A DNA stretch of 32,103 nt from positions 1 through 32,103 of the forward strand of contig DGOV01000050.1 of the NCBI GenBank assembly GCA_002390205.1, read 5' to 3'. This DNA comes from Proteobacteria bacterium UBA4457. GTDB taxonomy: Bacteria; Pseudomonadota; Gammaproteobacteria; Ga0077536. Positions 15,482 to 22,869 of this stretch are shown piece after piece (position 1 is the first letter of the stretch; each line of letters begins with the position of its first letter). Position numbers and translations under genes: made by a program. The notes under the pieces were generated by a model, which was given only the letters and a program-made list of their open reading frames with translations, was not told where the DNA came from and did not search any database.

Positions 15482-16608
15482 TTAGTTAGCGTTTTTTTAG
15501 TCTCGTTGTCTACAACAATTTGAGTATCAAGGTATTCGACAAAGGGTCTCTTGCCCCAAGCTTTTGTCATAGAAGCAAACCATGCCTCGTTGTACCACGC
15601 CTCTGCAACAGCCCGAGACTCCCATAAGTAGATCCCACCAACTTTTGACTGTTCGTCGTTCCAAACATAATACTTGCGCGTCAATCCTTCTAACCCTTCG
15701 TATTTAACAGCAGAGGCAAGCATTTTCTTTTCCAGGGCAACGATATCTGCTCCCGCTTCAACATCAAATAAAACTCTTACTACAGTCATTTTTTCATCTT
15801 TGGGCTTTCGGAATTTTAATGTCATCCGATCGCTTTCACCAATAGAGGCATATTTTTCCTTATCGATGTCGCCTTTTTTGAAGTTCGGAGGTAGAGTCCA
15901 GACGCCATCGGAATAGTCTTTAGTGTCTTTAGGGTTGGCGTTTATCTCCGACTTCTCTACTAATTCTAAACCAGCATTTTTGGCAAGATTAATCGCTACG
16001 CTTTCTGCTAGATAGCCAGTATAGCCTTTGTCAAAGTTAAGCATTTCATCCGTTCCTCTGTGTGCCACAAGACCTAATGTCCCGCCTGGCTTAAGCGCTT
16101 TGAAGAAGATCTCGAACATTTCCTCCGCCATATCGCCGTTAACCCAGTTATGCAAGTTTCTAAAGGTGAGTATTAGATCAACGCTGTTTTCAGGTACTGG
16201 TGTCACATCATTGGGAGGCATTAAACCTACCGTTTTTACTTGGTCGTAGACTTCGGGAGAAGCACTAAGTTTCCTTTGGAATTTGGCAGCAGCATTTTCG
16301 AAATATTGTACTCCGGTACTCCCGTTAAAGTTTGCAGCGTAAAATATACCATTCTCACGCAAGTATGGAGCTAAAATTTCGCTGTACCATCCGCTGCTAC
16401 CTGGCCAAACCTCCATGACGGTCATGGTGTCTTTCAGGCCAAAGAATTGTAGGGTTTCTATGCTATGTCTAGTTGCGTTCCTTGCGATATTTTCAGCTGA
16501 GCGATGGTTGCCCGTCGCTGCATTTACTAATTTTTCATCTGGAGCTTCACTACAGCCTGACATTAAGAAAGAAAGGCTAACAGCCATATAAAGTGCGATT
16601 TTTAACAT
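15478..16608 (-). CDS. Lipoprotein: methyltransferase domain fused to YdhR-like monooxygenase domain
   Basis: A 376-residue fusion. Residues 1-19 are a lipoprotein signal with lipobox L-M-S-G-C (Cys19), so the protein should be lipid-anchored outside the cytoplasm. Residues about 40-268 are a class I SAM-methyltransferase-like domain of the predicted-methyltransferase COG4798 type: motif I region MEVWPGSSGWYSEIL (65-79), then NSVDLILTFRNLHNW (141-155) and the post-motif III LKPGGTLGLVAHR. From Met274 the sequence fits the YdhR/ABM dimeric alpha-beta barrel (TVVRVLFDVEAG to the final IVVDN). A SAM-dependent activity outside the cytoplasm is odd, since SAM is not expected there, so the domain may bind another ligand. 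GGAG lies 8 nt before the ATG. Confidence 0.82.
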   Translation of the reverse strand: MLKIALYMAVSLSFLMSGCSEAPDEKLVNAATGNHRSAENIARNATRHSIETLQFFGLKDTMTVMEVWPGSSGWYSEILAPYLRENGIFYAANFNGSTGVQYFENAAAKFQRKLSASPEVYDQVKTVGLMPPNDVTPVPENSVDLILTFRNLHNWVNGDMAEEMFEIFFKALKPGGTLGLVAHRGTDEMLNFDKGYTGYLAESVAINLAKNAGLELVEKSEINANPKDTKDYSDGVWTLPPNFKKGDIDKEKYASIGESDRMTLKFRKPKDEKMTVVRVLFDVEAGADIVALEKKMLASAVKYEGLEGLTRKYYVWNDEQSKVGGIYLWESRAVAEAWYNEAWFASMTKAWGKRPFVEYLDTQIVVDNETKKTLTN

Positions 16609-16643
16609 CGTTATTCTCCAGTTGTTTTTTTTAGCTAGTCGTT

Positions 16644-16673
16644 ATGGTGAAAGACATATCGTGCAGTCACCAT
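16644..16673. promoter_or_regulatory. Inverted repeat upstream of the fusion lipoprotein
   Basis: ATGGTGA (16644-16650) and TCACCAT (16667-16673) form a perfect 7-bp inverted repeat with a 16-nt spacer, 36 nt before the lipoprotein start on the minus strand. It could be an operator pair or a transcript hairpin in that gene's leader. Confidence 0.35.
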
Positions 16674-16703
16674 TTAGTCAGATGTCACCCTCAGGTTAGC
16701 CAA

Positions 16704-16718
16704 TACTGTTAAACAGTA
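16704..16718. promoter_or_regulatory. 15-nt perfect dyad in divergent promoter region
   Basis: TACTGTTAAACAGTA is a perfect 7-bp dyad around one central A, lying between the lipoprotein gene (minus) and the GGT-family gene (plus), 76 nt before the latter. It has the form of a compact operator for a dimeric helix-turn-helix regulator, which is not identified in the window. Confidence 0.4.
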
Positions 16719-16794
16719 AGCTCATGCATCATTTTTGTAAATAAGAAGACATTATGAGACAGTTTAATAAAAATTACTTAAAAAGGATATCCGG

Positions 16795-18360
16795 ATGTTT
16801 CCCAAGATTCTGCCACACGAGTCTCTCCGGCACCCGGTTGCGGCTTCTAACTTAGTTGCCACATCTCAACCGCTTGCTGTTCAGGCTGGCCTTCAGGCAT
16901 TAAGACTTGGTGGAAATGCTGTTGATGCGGCGTTGAGCGCCGCAATTACTCTTACTGTAGTGGAGCCGACCGGGAATGGGGTTGGATCGGATGCTTTCGC
17001 CTTAGTATGGGATGGCAGCAGGCTTCATGGCATCAATGGATCCGGCCGCTCGCCGAAGGCATGGACACCAAGTTATTTCTCTGATTACGACAGTATGCCT
17101 CAATTTGGTTGGGACTCTGTAACCGTGCCAGGTGCGGTGGACCTTTGGCGATGTCTATCGGCTCAATTTGGAAAACTAGAATTTGAACAGCTTTTCGAAT
17201 CCGCTATACATTATGCCGAAAAAGGATTTGTAGTTGGCTTTCGAACTGCTTTTGACTGGAACAATGGTCCGGCCGAATGGTATCAAGATTTTCCAGAGTT
17301 TCGTAAAACTTTTTTGCCCGCACCTCAAGTAGGAGAGAGGTATTTTAGAGCGGATCTTGCAAAGACACTGCGGACTCTTTCACGAGACCCGAGATCGATG
17401 TACGAAGGTACAATTGGTGAAAAGATCATTCAGTCATCGAAGCTAGAGAAAAGCGCCTTCAATCACGAAGATTTAGCCAGTCATAAAACTGAATGGGTAG
17501 CTCCAATTAGCATGCCATATCGAGATGTTATTGTTCATGAGATACCTCCTAATGGTCAAGGATTGGCTGTTTTAGTTGCTCTAGGGATCCTGAACGAGCT
17601 TGAGGTCACGCCAGGTGATTCGCTAGAAAGTGTGCATACGCAGATAGAAGCTATGAAAATTGCTTTGCACACTGCGGCTCGGTGGATTTCAGATCCGTCT
17701 CATATGAAAATTACTATCGAAGCACTGTTAGATCCCGCTGGACTTCGAAATCTTGCAGGGAGCATTTGCACTACCTCGTCTTGTATTCCTCCACTGTCAA
17801 TGCCCGCAGGACACGACACAGTTTATTTGTCCGCGGCGGATGATAATGGGATGATGGTTTCATTTATTCAATCTAATTATTTTGGGTTTGGATCAGGCAT
17901 AGTGATACCTGACACAGGTATTACAATGCAGAATAGAGGGTGGGGGTTTACCTTAGAAGAAGGACATCCCAACGAAGTAGGACCTAAAAAAAAGCCATTT
18001 CATACAATTATTCCAGGCTTCATAACCCGCGATGGAAAGGCGTTGGCTAGTTTTGGAGTTATGGGCGGGCCCATGCAAGCTCAGGGACATGTTCAGATGG
18101 TTTCTCGGCTGATTGATTATAACCAGAATCCGCAAGCGGCAAGCGATGCTCCTCGATGGCAAGTTCTAGCAGATTACACTATTTCGCTAGAACCAGGATT
18201 CCCTGAAACAATCGCAAAGGGCTTGGTCGCAAAAGGACATGAGGTTGCATATGCTCCTGACAGCACTTCTTTTGGAGGGGCTCAGTTAATAGTTAGAACC
18301 GATCATGGATATGCAGGTGGATCGGATCATCGAAAAGAAGGTCAGGCGGCTGGATTTTAG
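16795..18360 (+). CDS. Gamma-glutamyltransferase-family Ntn-hydrolase, cytoplasmic type
   Basis: A 521-residue Ntn-hydrolase of the GGT family. The N-terminal pattern ASNLVATSQPLAVQAGLQAL and LRLGGNAVDAALSAA is the usual one. The nucleophile is Thr342 in GHDTVYLSAADDNG, at the self-cleavage site that would give a small subunit of 180 residues. MMVSFIQSNYFGFGSGIVIP follows as expected. There is no signal peptide, unlike secreted GGT. That fits the YwrD/oxamate-amidohydrolase-like cytoplasmic group, so the substrate need not be glutathione. AAAGGA lies 8 nt before the ATG. A VOC gene and a crotonase gene follow on the same strand after 76 nt. Confidence 0.88.
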   Translation: MFPKILPHESLRHPVAASNLVATSQPLAVQAGLQALRLGGNAVDAALSAAITLTVVEPTGNGVGSDAFALVWDGSRLHGINGSGRSPKAWTPSYFSDYDSMPQFGWDSVTVPGAVDLWRCLSAQFGKLEFEQLFESAIHYAEKGFVVGFRTAFDWNNGPAEWYQDFPEFRKTFLPAPQVGERYFRADLAKTLRTLSRDPRSMYEGTIGEKIIQSSKLEKSAFNHEDLASHKTEWVAPISMPYRDVIVHEIPPNGQGLAVLVALGILNELEVTPGDSLESVHTQIEAMKIALHTAARWISDPSHMKITIEALLDPAGLRNLAGSICTTSSCIPPLSMPAGHDTVYLSAADDNGMMVSFIQSNYFGFGSGIVIPDTGITMQNRGWGFTLEEGHPNEVGPKKKPFHTIIPGFITRDGKALASFGVMGGPMQAQGHVQMVSRLIDYNQNPQAASDAPRWQVLADYTISLEPGFPETIAKGLVAKGHEVAYAPDSTSFGGAQLIVRTDHGYAGGSDHRKEGQAAGF

Positions 18361-18436
18361 TTTGCACTTGTCCCTAGACCAATGATCGGGTTATCGTCAA
18401 CGTATGAAATTCGAAATCAATTAAAAGGAAGAAGAT

Positions 18437-18961
18437 ATGACTCAGCCTCTCTACACTATACGGCAGGTTGCATACGTGGTTCGCGATATGGATGCCGCGC
18501 TAAAATACTGGACTGAAACACTAAAGGTGGGGCCGTTTTTTTTAGCCGAACATTGCCCCTTAGAAAACCAAAAGTATAGAGGCGGAGAGTCTCATGCTGA
18601 TGTTTCATTAGCACTTGGTAACTCTGGTGACGTACAGATTGAGCTTATTTACTGTGAAGATGATTCTCCATCGGTATACAAGGAATTTTTGGATGCGGGC
18701 CGAACTGGGGTCCATCACTTTGGAATGATGCCAGAAAATTTTGAGGAGACTTGTGCTCACTATAAAGCATTGGGCCACGAAGCGGCCTTCGAATGCACAG
18801 TGGCGGGATCTCCTTTAGTTTATTTTGATACAGTAGATACCATAGGTCATTTTATCGAACTCTGGGATAACTCTGACACCTACAAAGGACTTTTCCAAAT
18901 GGTTGAAGATGCCGCGAAAGATTGGGACGGCTCTGACCCAGTGCGTATTTTAGATGTCTAA
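18437..18961 (+). CDS. VOC family protein (two-module, glyoxalase/epimerase-like)
   Basis: A 174-residue VOC protein. The first module begins TIRQVAYVVRDMDAALKYWTETLKVGPF, and the second holds VHHFGMM and FIELWDN. Three likely metal ligands are visible (Glu in QIELIY, His in VHHFG, Glu in FIELW), while the usual first histidine is a Gln in IRQVAY. This resembles the methylmalonyl-CoA-epimerase/glyoxalase-like branch, but the reaction is open. AAAAGGAAG precedes the ATG. Its last 8 bases overlap the start of the crotonase gene, so the two are translationally coupled and probably act on the same pathway. Confidence 0.83.
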   Translation: MTQPLYTIRQVAYVVRDMDAALKYWTETLKVGPFFLAEHCPLENQKYRGGESHADVSLALGNSGDVQIELIYCEDDSPSVYKEFLDAGRTGVHHFGMMPENFEETCAHYKALGHEAAFECTVAGSPLVYFDTVDTIGHFIELWDNSDTYKGLFQMVEDAAKDWDGSDPVRILDV

Positions 18962-19709
18962 AGAGCTTCTTCTCCAGAGACATGGCGAGCATATCCTGAT
19001 TCTCACTATGAATCGACCTGATCGGCATCATGCGCTAAATCATGAATTGGCAACTGTTCTAGTGGAAGCGCTTGATAATGCTGAGTCAGATCCTAGTGTG
19101 CGTGTCGTCATTTTGACAGGAAGTGGGACACGTGCTTTTTGCGCAGGGCAAGATATGCTGGAGCAGAGCGGGCTAGAGGGGGAGCGAGGTGTGCCTAAAT
19201 CAATAGCAGCCTACTTGGCCATAGACCGTTTTGGGAGATCACCGTTACCAATTATTGCTGCGATAAATGGGTATTGTTATGGAGGTGGTGCCGCTTTGGC
19301 AATATCCTGTGATATAAGATATGCCTCAGACACTGCATCTTTTCGACTCCCCGGTGCTGAGTATGGATTAGTAGTAGGGGCGGCAACGCTCCCTAGACTG
19401 GTCGGCGCGGCGCGGGCTAAAGAACTCATTTTCTCAGCTAAGAAATTTGATGTTCTAGAAGCTGAGAGATGGGGTTTGGTAAATAAGGTTTGTGAAGACG
19501 ATGACTTGCTATCAGAAGTCATCTTACTTGCAGAACAGATAGAAAAAAATTCAACGACAGCAGTCAAAGAGTCGAAGCGAGTTATTGATGCGGCGACAAT
19601 TGATGCAAATGTTGGCAAGTTAGAAGATGACATTAATCGAGGGCTAAGAGGGTCGCCCGATCAGACAGAACGTTTTTTAACGGCGACTCGACGAGTAACA
19701 GGCAGATAA
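18954..19709 (+). CDS. Crotonase-fold enoyl-CoA hydratase/isomerase family protein
   Basis: A 251-residue crotonase. RAFCAGQDM (about 60-68) and GYCYGGGAALAISCD (about 106-120) are the oxyanion-hole segments; PRLVGAARAKELIFSAKKFD follows. At the two classical glutamates I align Ala114 and Gly134, so neither is kept; the nearby Glu136 in PGAEYG could contribute. The reaction may therefore be isomerisation, decarboxylation, or another crotonase chemistry. It overlaps the VOC gene by 8 nt and has only a weak ribosome site of its own, so it is coupled. It is not closely similar to the crotonase at 2291. Confidence 0.85.
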   Translation: MSKELLLQRHGEHILILTMNRPDRHHALNHELATVLVEALDNAESDPSVRVVILTGSGTRAFCAGQDMLEQSGLEGERGVPKSIAAYLAIDRFGRSPLPIIAAINGYCYGGGAALAISCDIRYASDTASFRLPGAEYGLVVGAATLPRLVGAARAKELIFSAKKFDVLEAERWGLVNKVCEDDDLLSEVILLAEQIEKNSTTAVKESKRVIDAATIDANVGKLEDDINRGLRGSPDQTERFLTATRRVTGR

Positions 19710-19830
19710 CATGATTTCATGTGTGCCGCTGTGAGTTTGACTTGATTATAGATGTTGCTCCTATTACGCTGAGCACTGTTTCCTACCGTTTGGTGGAGTA
19801 GGATTGAGATAGCAATTAGAAAGGATAGAG

Positions 19831-20166
19831 ATGACCCAATTAGTCAGAAGTGCAAAATTTGATATTGGCAGAGTTGTAAGGCACAGATTACACCCATTCA
19901 GAGGTGTTATTTACGATGTTGATCCAACCTTTAGCAATAGCGAAGAGTGGTGGTTGTCGATCCCTGAAGAGCTGCGTCCTGTAAAGGATCAGCCTTTTTA
20001 TCATCTACTTGCGGAAAACGAAGAGCACAGCTATGTTGCTTATGTGTCTGAGCAAAATTTACTGGATGATACGAGCGGGATGCCTGTTAATCACCCCGAA
20101 ATAGAAAACTACTTTTGTGATTTTCTCGGTGGGAACTACGCGTTGCGTGACAGTATCGGGCATTAG
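19831..20166 (+). CDS. hspQ: Heat shock protein HspQ (YccV-like)
   Basis: A 111-residue HspQ protein. KFDIGRVVRHRLHPFRGVIYDVDP and PFYHLLAENEEHSYVAYVSEQNL are the conserved family segments; the length matches E. coli HspQ (about 105). HspQ binds hemimethylated DNA and acts as a specificity-enhancing factor of Lon protease. AAAGGA lies just before the ATG. A limonene-epoxide-hydrolase-like gene follows after 27 nt on the same strand, a pairing I would not predict from function. No convincing sigma-32 promoter could be made out in the 121 nt upstream, which hold only a 6-bp inverted repeat, TCCTAC/GTAGGA, at 19781-19803. Confidence 0.93.
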   Translation: MTQLVRSAKFDIGRVVRHRLHPFRGVIYDVDPTFSNSEEWWLSIPEELRPVKDQPFYHLLAENEEHSYVAYVSEQNLLDDTSGMPVNHPEIENYFCDFLGGNYALRDSIGH

Positions 20167-20193
20167 CTCGATTATAATTTAAGGTGGTGAAGA

Positions 20194-20568
20194 ATGAATC
20201 CTGAAGAAGTAGTTGCCTCGTTTTGTGATGAGCTAAATAAAGGAGTCGTCGGCTCGCTCATATACCTCTCTGAAGACTGTATATATCAAAACATGCCTTT
20301 CCCCGCAGTTCGCGGCCCCGAAGAAGTTAAAAATGTTTTGGAAGGTTTTTTCGCAGTTGTGGGGCCTGTTCGTATTGAGACACTCAGAGTCGCTGCTACG
20401 GGTAACTTCGTAATGAATGAGCGTATCGATTATTTTTCCCCACCGAACGGAAAGCCTTTTGGGCTTCCCGTCTCAGGTGCTTTTGAAATAGAACATGGCA
20501 AAATTGTTGCCTGGCGAGATTACTTCTGCATGAAACAGTTCAGTGAAGGTACTGGTCTTGATTTTTAA
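20194..20568 (+). CDS. Limonene-1,2-epoxide hydrolase-like protein
   Basis: A 124-residue NTF2-fold protein. The residues matching the LEH active site are all in place: Tyr31 and Asn33 in IYQNMPF, Arg77 and Asp79 in NERIDYF, and Trp107 and Asp109 in AWRDYF. In the Rhodococcus enzyme these are Tyr53, Asn55, Arg99, Asp101, Trp130 and Asp132. LEH opens an epoxide with water in one step with no covalent intermediate. AAGGTGG lies about 7 nt before the ATG. It follows HspQ, and converges with the rhodanese gene at 20579 with 10 nt between. The substrate epoxide is unknown. The family also includes polyketide and steroid-type members. Confidence 0.87.
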   Translation: MNPEEVVASFCDELNKGVVGSLIYLSEDCIYQNMPFPAVRGPEEVKNVLEGFFAVVGPVRIETLRVAATGNFVMNERIDYFSPPNGKPFGLPVSGAFEIEHGKIVAWRDYFCMKQFSEGTGLDF

Positions 20569-20578
20569 TGCCTCAAAA

Positions 20579-20989
20579 CTATTTGGATTTAGGTAGCTTA
20601 GCTTCTTTAGGCTCGATTGGTCCTTCGCTTTTCACCCATGCGCCGTAACCCCCAGCCATATGGGCTACCGGAGCCAACCCCATGTTATGTACAGTTTGAG
20701 CTGCCAAGGCAGATCGCATTCCACCAGCGCAGTAAAAGATGAACTTTTTTCCGGATGCGAAGTCTTCTCTATGGTAGGGACTGTTCGGGTCGACCCAAAA
20801 CTCTAACATCCCTCTTGGTGCATGAGTTGAGCCGGGGATTGCACCGTCCCGCCATAATTCTCTAATATCGCGAATATCAACGAGCTGTACGTTTTCATCG
20901 TTCATCACTTTCATGACTTGGTCTACGTCCATGGTTTCGATTTCACGCTCCGCTTGTTCGCAAAGCTCTTTAATTCCTTTAGTGATCAT
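20579..20989 (-). CDS. Rhodanese-like domain protein
   Basis: A 136-residue single-domain sulfurtransferase-like protein. VQLVDIRDIRELWRDGAIPGSTHAPRG is the typical N-terminal half, and the active loop is Cys87-A-G-G-M-Arg92 in FYCAGGMRS, the six-residue loop of sulfur-transferring rhodaneses. The C-terminal GGYGAWVKSEGPIE is also characteristic. It likely moves sulfane sulfur in the cytoplasm; no signal peptide is seen. AAGGG precedes the ATG by about 8 nt. It is divergent from the EamA gene across 150-160 nt that hold a perfect palindrome at 21097-21108. Confidence 0.9.
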   Translation of the reverse strand: MITKGIKELCEQAEREIETMDVDQVMKVMNDENVQLVDIRDIRELWRDGAIPGSTHAPRGMLEFWVDPNSPYHREDFASGKKFIFYCAGGMRSALAAQTVHNMGLAPVAHMAGGYGAWVKSEGPIEPKEAKLPKSK

Positions 20990-21096
20990 TTCTTACCCTT
21001 ACTGTATGTAAGACAATATAATAGCCGCGCCTTTAGACAATTACTACGCGCTGTCACTGCGCCGGCGATAGTTCTTAACGTCTAAAGTTTAAAGCA

Positions 21097-21108
21097 GGTG
21101 TTAACACC
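21097..21108. promoter_or_regulatory. Perfect 12-bp palindrome upstream of EamA transporter gene
   Basis: GGTGTTAACACC is a perfect 12-bp palindrome, 41 nt before the favoured EamA start and 107 nt from the rhodanese start. Its half-site GGTGTT suggests a dimeric repressor site. The regulator is unidentified. Confidence 0.4.
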
Positions 21109-21149
21109 GCCTTTAGTTAAATGCTTGCAGGTCACTAGGAGTGCCATTT

Positions 21150-22055
21150 TTGGATTTACAGGATAAAACAACTAATAACATGACTTCCTATCTCATGTTG
21201 ACAGGCGTAATGATGCTTTGGTCGTTGGGAATTATTGTTGCCAAAGGAGTTTATGAGTCGGTCAACCCTATAGGGTTTTCTTTTTTACGCTGGGTTGTGG
21301 CAGCTTTTTTACTTACACCGGTTTTAATCCCTCAGCTGAGATCGCAGTGGCATTTTATGCAATCTCGCTTATGGCACTTGTTGCTTCTCGGTCTTTTTAT
21401 GGCCGGAGGAAGCACAATGCTAATGTTTGCTGTACAGCATACCACTGCGACTAACGCAGCATTGTTTAGTGCCAGCCAACCGATAGTTACGGTATTTATG
21501 GCGTGGGTTTTTTTACGTGACAAACCTAGTCGAATACAAATTCTGGGCATGCTGGCAGCTCTTGGAGGAATTTTTGCTATGGCCACCCGTCTAGATCTAG
21601 AGGTTCTTCAGTCATTAACTTTTAACCCAGGTGACCTTTTGGTGTTACTTGCTGTTTTGTTTTATTCACTGTATACCATCAATCTACACCGTTGGTTGTC
21701 TGGAGTCAGGCCATTCCTGATGATGCTGGTGACAATTTATGCTGGGATTCTAATACTGTTCCCATTTTACGCATGGGAGTTGCTCGCGTTAGGGCAGTTC
21801 GAGATGACGCCAGAAGTGCTCTGGGCTATATTCTTTATGGCTGTTATCCCTACTATTGTGGCTACTACAATGTGGAATATAAGCGTTGGCCGAGTTGGAG
21901 CGAAGCAAGCTTCTATATTTCTAAATTTACTTCCACTTTTTGGCATTGGTTTGGCAGTGAGTTTTTTAGGAGAAACACTTCACAACTATCATTTAGTCGG
22001 AGTGCTGTTGATTTGCACCGGTATCACTGCTGTGGTTTGGCCAACTAGAGAGTAG
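21150..22055 (+). CDS. EamA/DMT family transporter
   Basis: An inner-membrane protein of about 300 residues with ten predicted hydrophobic helices in two EamA repeats. TNAALFSASQPIVTVFMAWVFLRDKPSRIQILG at the end of the first repeat and KQASIFLNLLPLFGIGLAVSFLGETL in the second are the family hallmarks. Members export amino acids, amines or metabolites; this substrate is unknown. Three starts are possible: GTG at 21141 has AGGA directly adjacent; TTG at 21150 has AGGAG 8 nt upstream and is favoured by spacing; ATG at 21180 begins the first helix but lacks a good site. All keep the membrane part. An intrinsic terminator follows. Confidence 0.85.
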   Translation: MDLQDKTTNNMTSYLMLTGVMMLWSLGIIVAKGVYESVNPIGFSFLRWVVAAFLLTPVLIPQLRSQWHFMQSRLWHLLLLGLFMAGGSTMLMFAVQHTTATNAALFSASQPIVTVFMAWVFLRDKPSRIQILGMLAALGGIFAMATRLDLEVLQSLTFNPGDLLVLLAVLFYSLYTINLHRWLSGVRPFLMMLVTIYAGILILFPFYAWELLALGQFEMTPEVLWAIFFMAVIPTIVATTMWNISVGRVGAKQASIFLNLLPLFGIGLAVSFLGETLHNYHLVGVLLICTGITAVVWPTRE

Positions 22056-22073
22056 GCCAATGGTTTGGCTTTT
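22054..22073 (+). terminator. Intrinsic terminator after the EamA gene
   Basis: GCCAA (22056-22060) and TTGGC (22065-22069) pair with a 4-nt loop, extended by two outer pairs including a G-U, and are followed by four T residues. It starts at the EamA stop codon and overlaps the end of the convergent SDR gene by 2 nt. The stem is short, so it may be modest in strength. Confidence 0.5.
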
Positions 22074-22833
22074 AGGTGCCTGGTCCACCACCATTTACAT
22101 AGATGATTTGTCCTGTTACGAAGCTTGCAACATCAGAGGTTAGCATCGCCACCATATTAGCTATCTCATCGGTAGTGCCCATACGTTTCATTGGCATTGA
22201 TTCTACAAAAGAGTTCGCTCGTTCTGCTCCCATCTCCTTTAAAAGTTTTTCTAACATATCTGTTTTTATGGGACCTGGTGCCACAGCATTTACCCGGATT
22301 CCATTGCCTGCTTCTTCTTTTGCAACAATCTGGGTCATGGTTTCAAGAGCGGCTTTAGATATTGCGTAAGGTCCAAAGGTTGGGGCCAGCCGTTTAGTGA
22401 TATTTGAAGAAAGATTGACGATGTTCCCTTTTTTCTGCTGTCGCATGCGAGGGACTACAGCCTTCATCATTCTAAAGACACCATGCAAATTCACGTCAAT
22501 GATTTCGTTCCATTCTAGGTCGGGGGTATCGGCTATTAGACTTTTGTTCGAAGAAACTCCAGCATTGTTTATCAGCACATCGATGCGGCCGAAACGCTCT
22601 ATCGTTGTTCTCGTAATGTCATTAGCGCTATCAGCCAAGCTAAGATCTGCCCGAACCATTTCAGCCGCACCACCGCTTTTTTGTATGTCCGACACCACTT
22701 GGGCGGCTGCTTTTTCATCTTTCTTGAATGAAAGAACAATGTTGAAGCCTTGAGCAGAGAGATGCAGCGCGATGGCTTTCCCGATTCCTCTTGAGCCACC
22801 GGTTACAATAGCTGTTTGATGCTTTAATACCAT
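22072..22833 (-). CDS. Short-chain dehydrogenase/reductase (FabG-like), copy 2
   Basis: A 253-residue cytoplasmic SDR. TGGSRGIG (NAD(P)-binding) lies near residues 11-18, NNAG near 90, the catalytic Ser in NLSSNI and the Y-A-I-S-K pair later, and it ends GQIIYVNGGGPGT. It is an ungapped, same-length partner of the SDR at 22870, with about half the residues the same by eye and long identical stretches around KEEAGNGIRVNA. This looks like a tandem duplication that has diverged in substrate choice. The NADP-type basic environment after the glycine motif is not clear. AAAGGA lies about 9 nt before the ATG. It is the last gene of the MFS-SDR-SDR operon. Confidence 0.9.
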   Translation of the reverse strand: MVLKHQTAIVTGGSRGIGKAIALHLSAQGFNIVLSFKKDEKAAAQVVSDIQKSGGAAEMVRADLSLADSANDITRTTIERFGRIDVLINNAGVSSNKSLIADTPDLEWNEIIDVNLHGVFRMMKAVVPRMRQQKKGNIVNLSSNITKRLAPTFGPYAISKAALETMTQIVAKEEAGNGIRVNAVAPGPIKTDMLEKLLKEMGAERANSFVESMPMKRMGTTDEIANMVAMLTSDVASFVTGQIIYVNGGGPGT

Positions 22834-22869
22834 TTAAGCAATCCTTTCCCAAAAATAGTCCATTTCAAT

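Noticed and set aside
19741..19765. Possible sigma-32 promoter before hspQ (CTTGATT and CTCCTATT)
   Set aside because: The spacer is 10 nt and should be about 13-15, and the -10 part fits poorly.
21692..22048. Plus-strand open frame of 118 codons inside the EamA gene
   Set aside because: Second frame within the EamA gene, with no recognisable domain.
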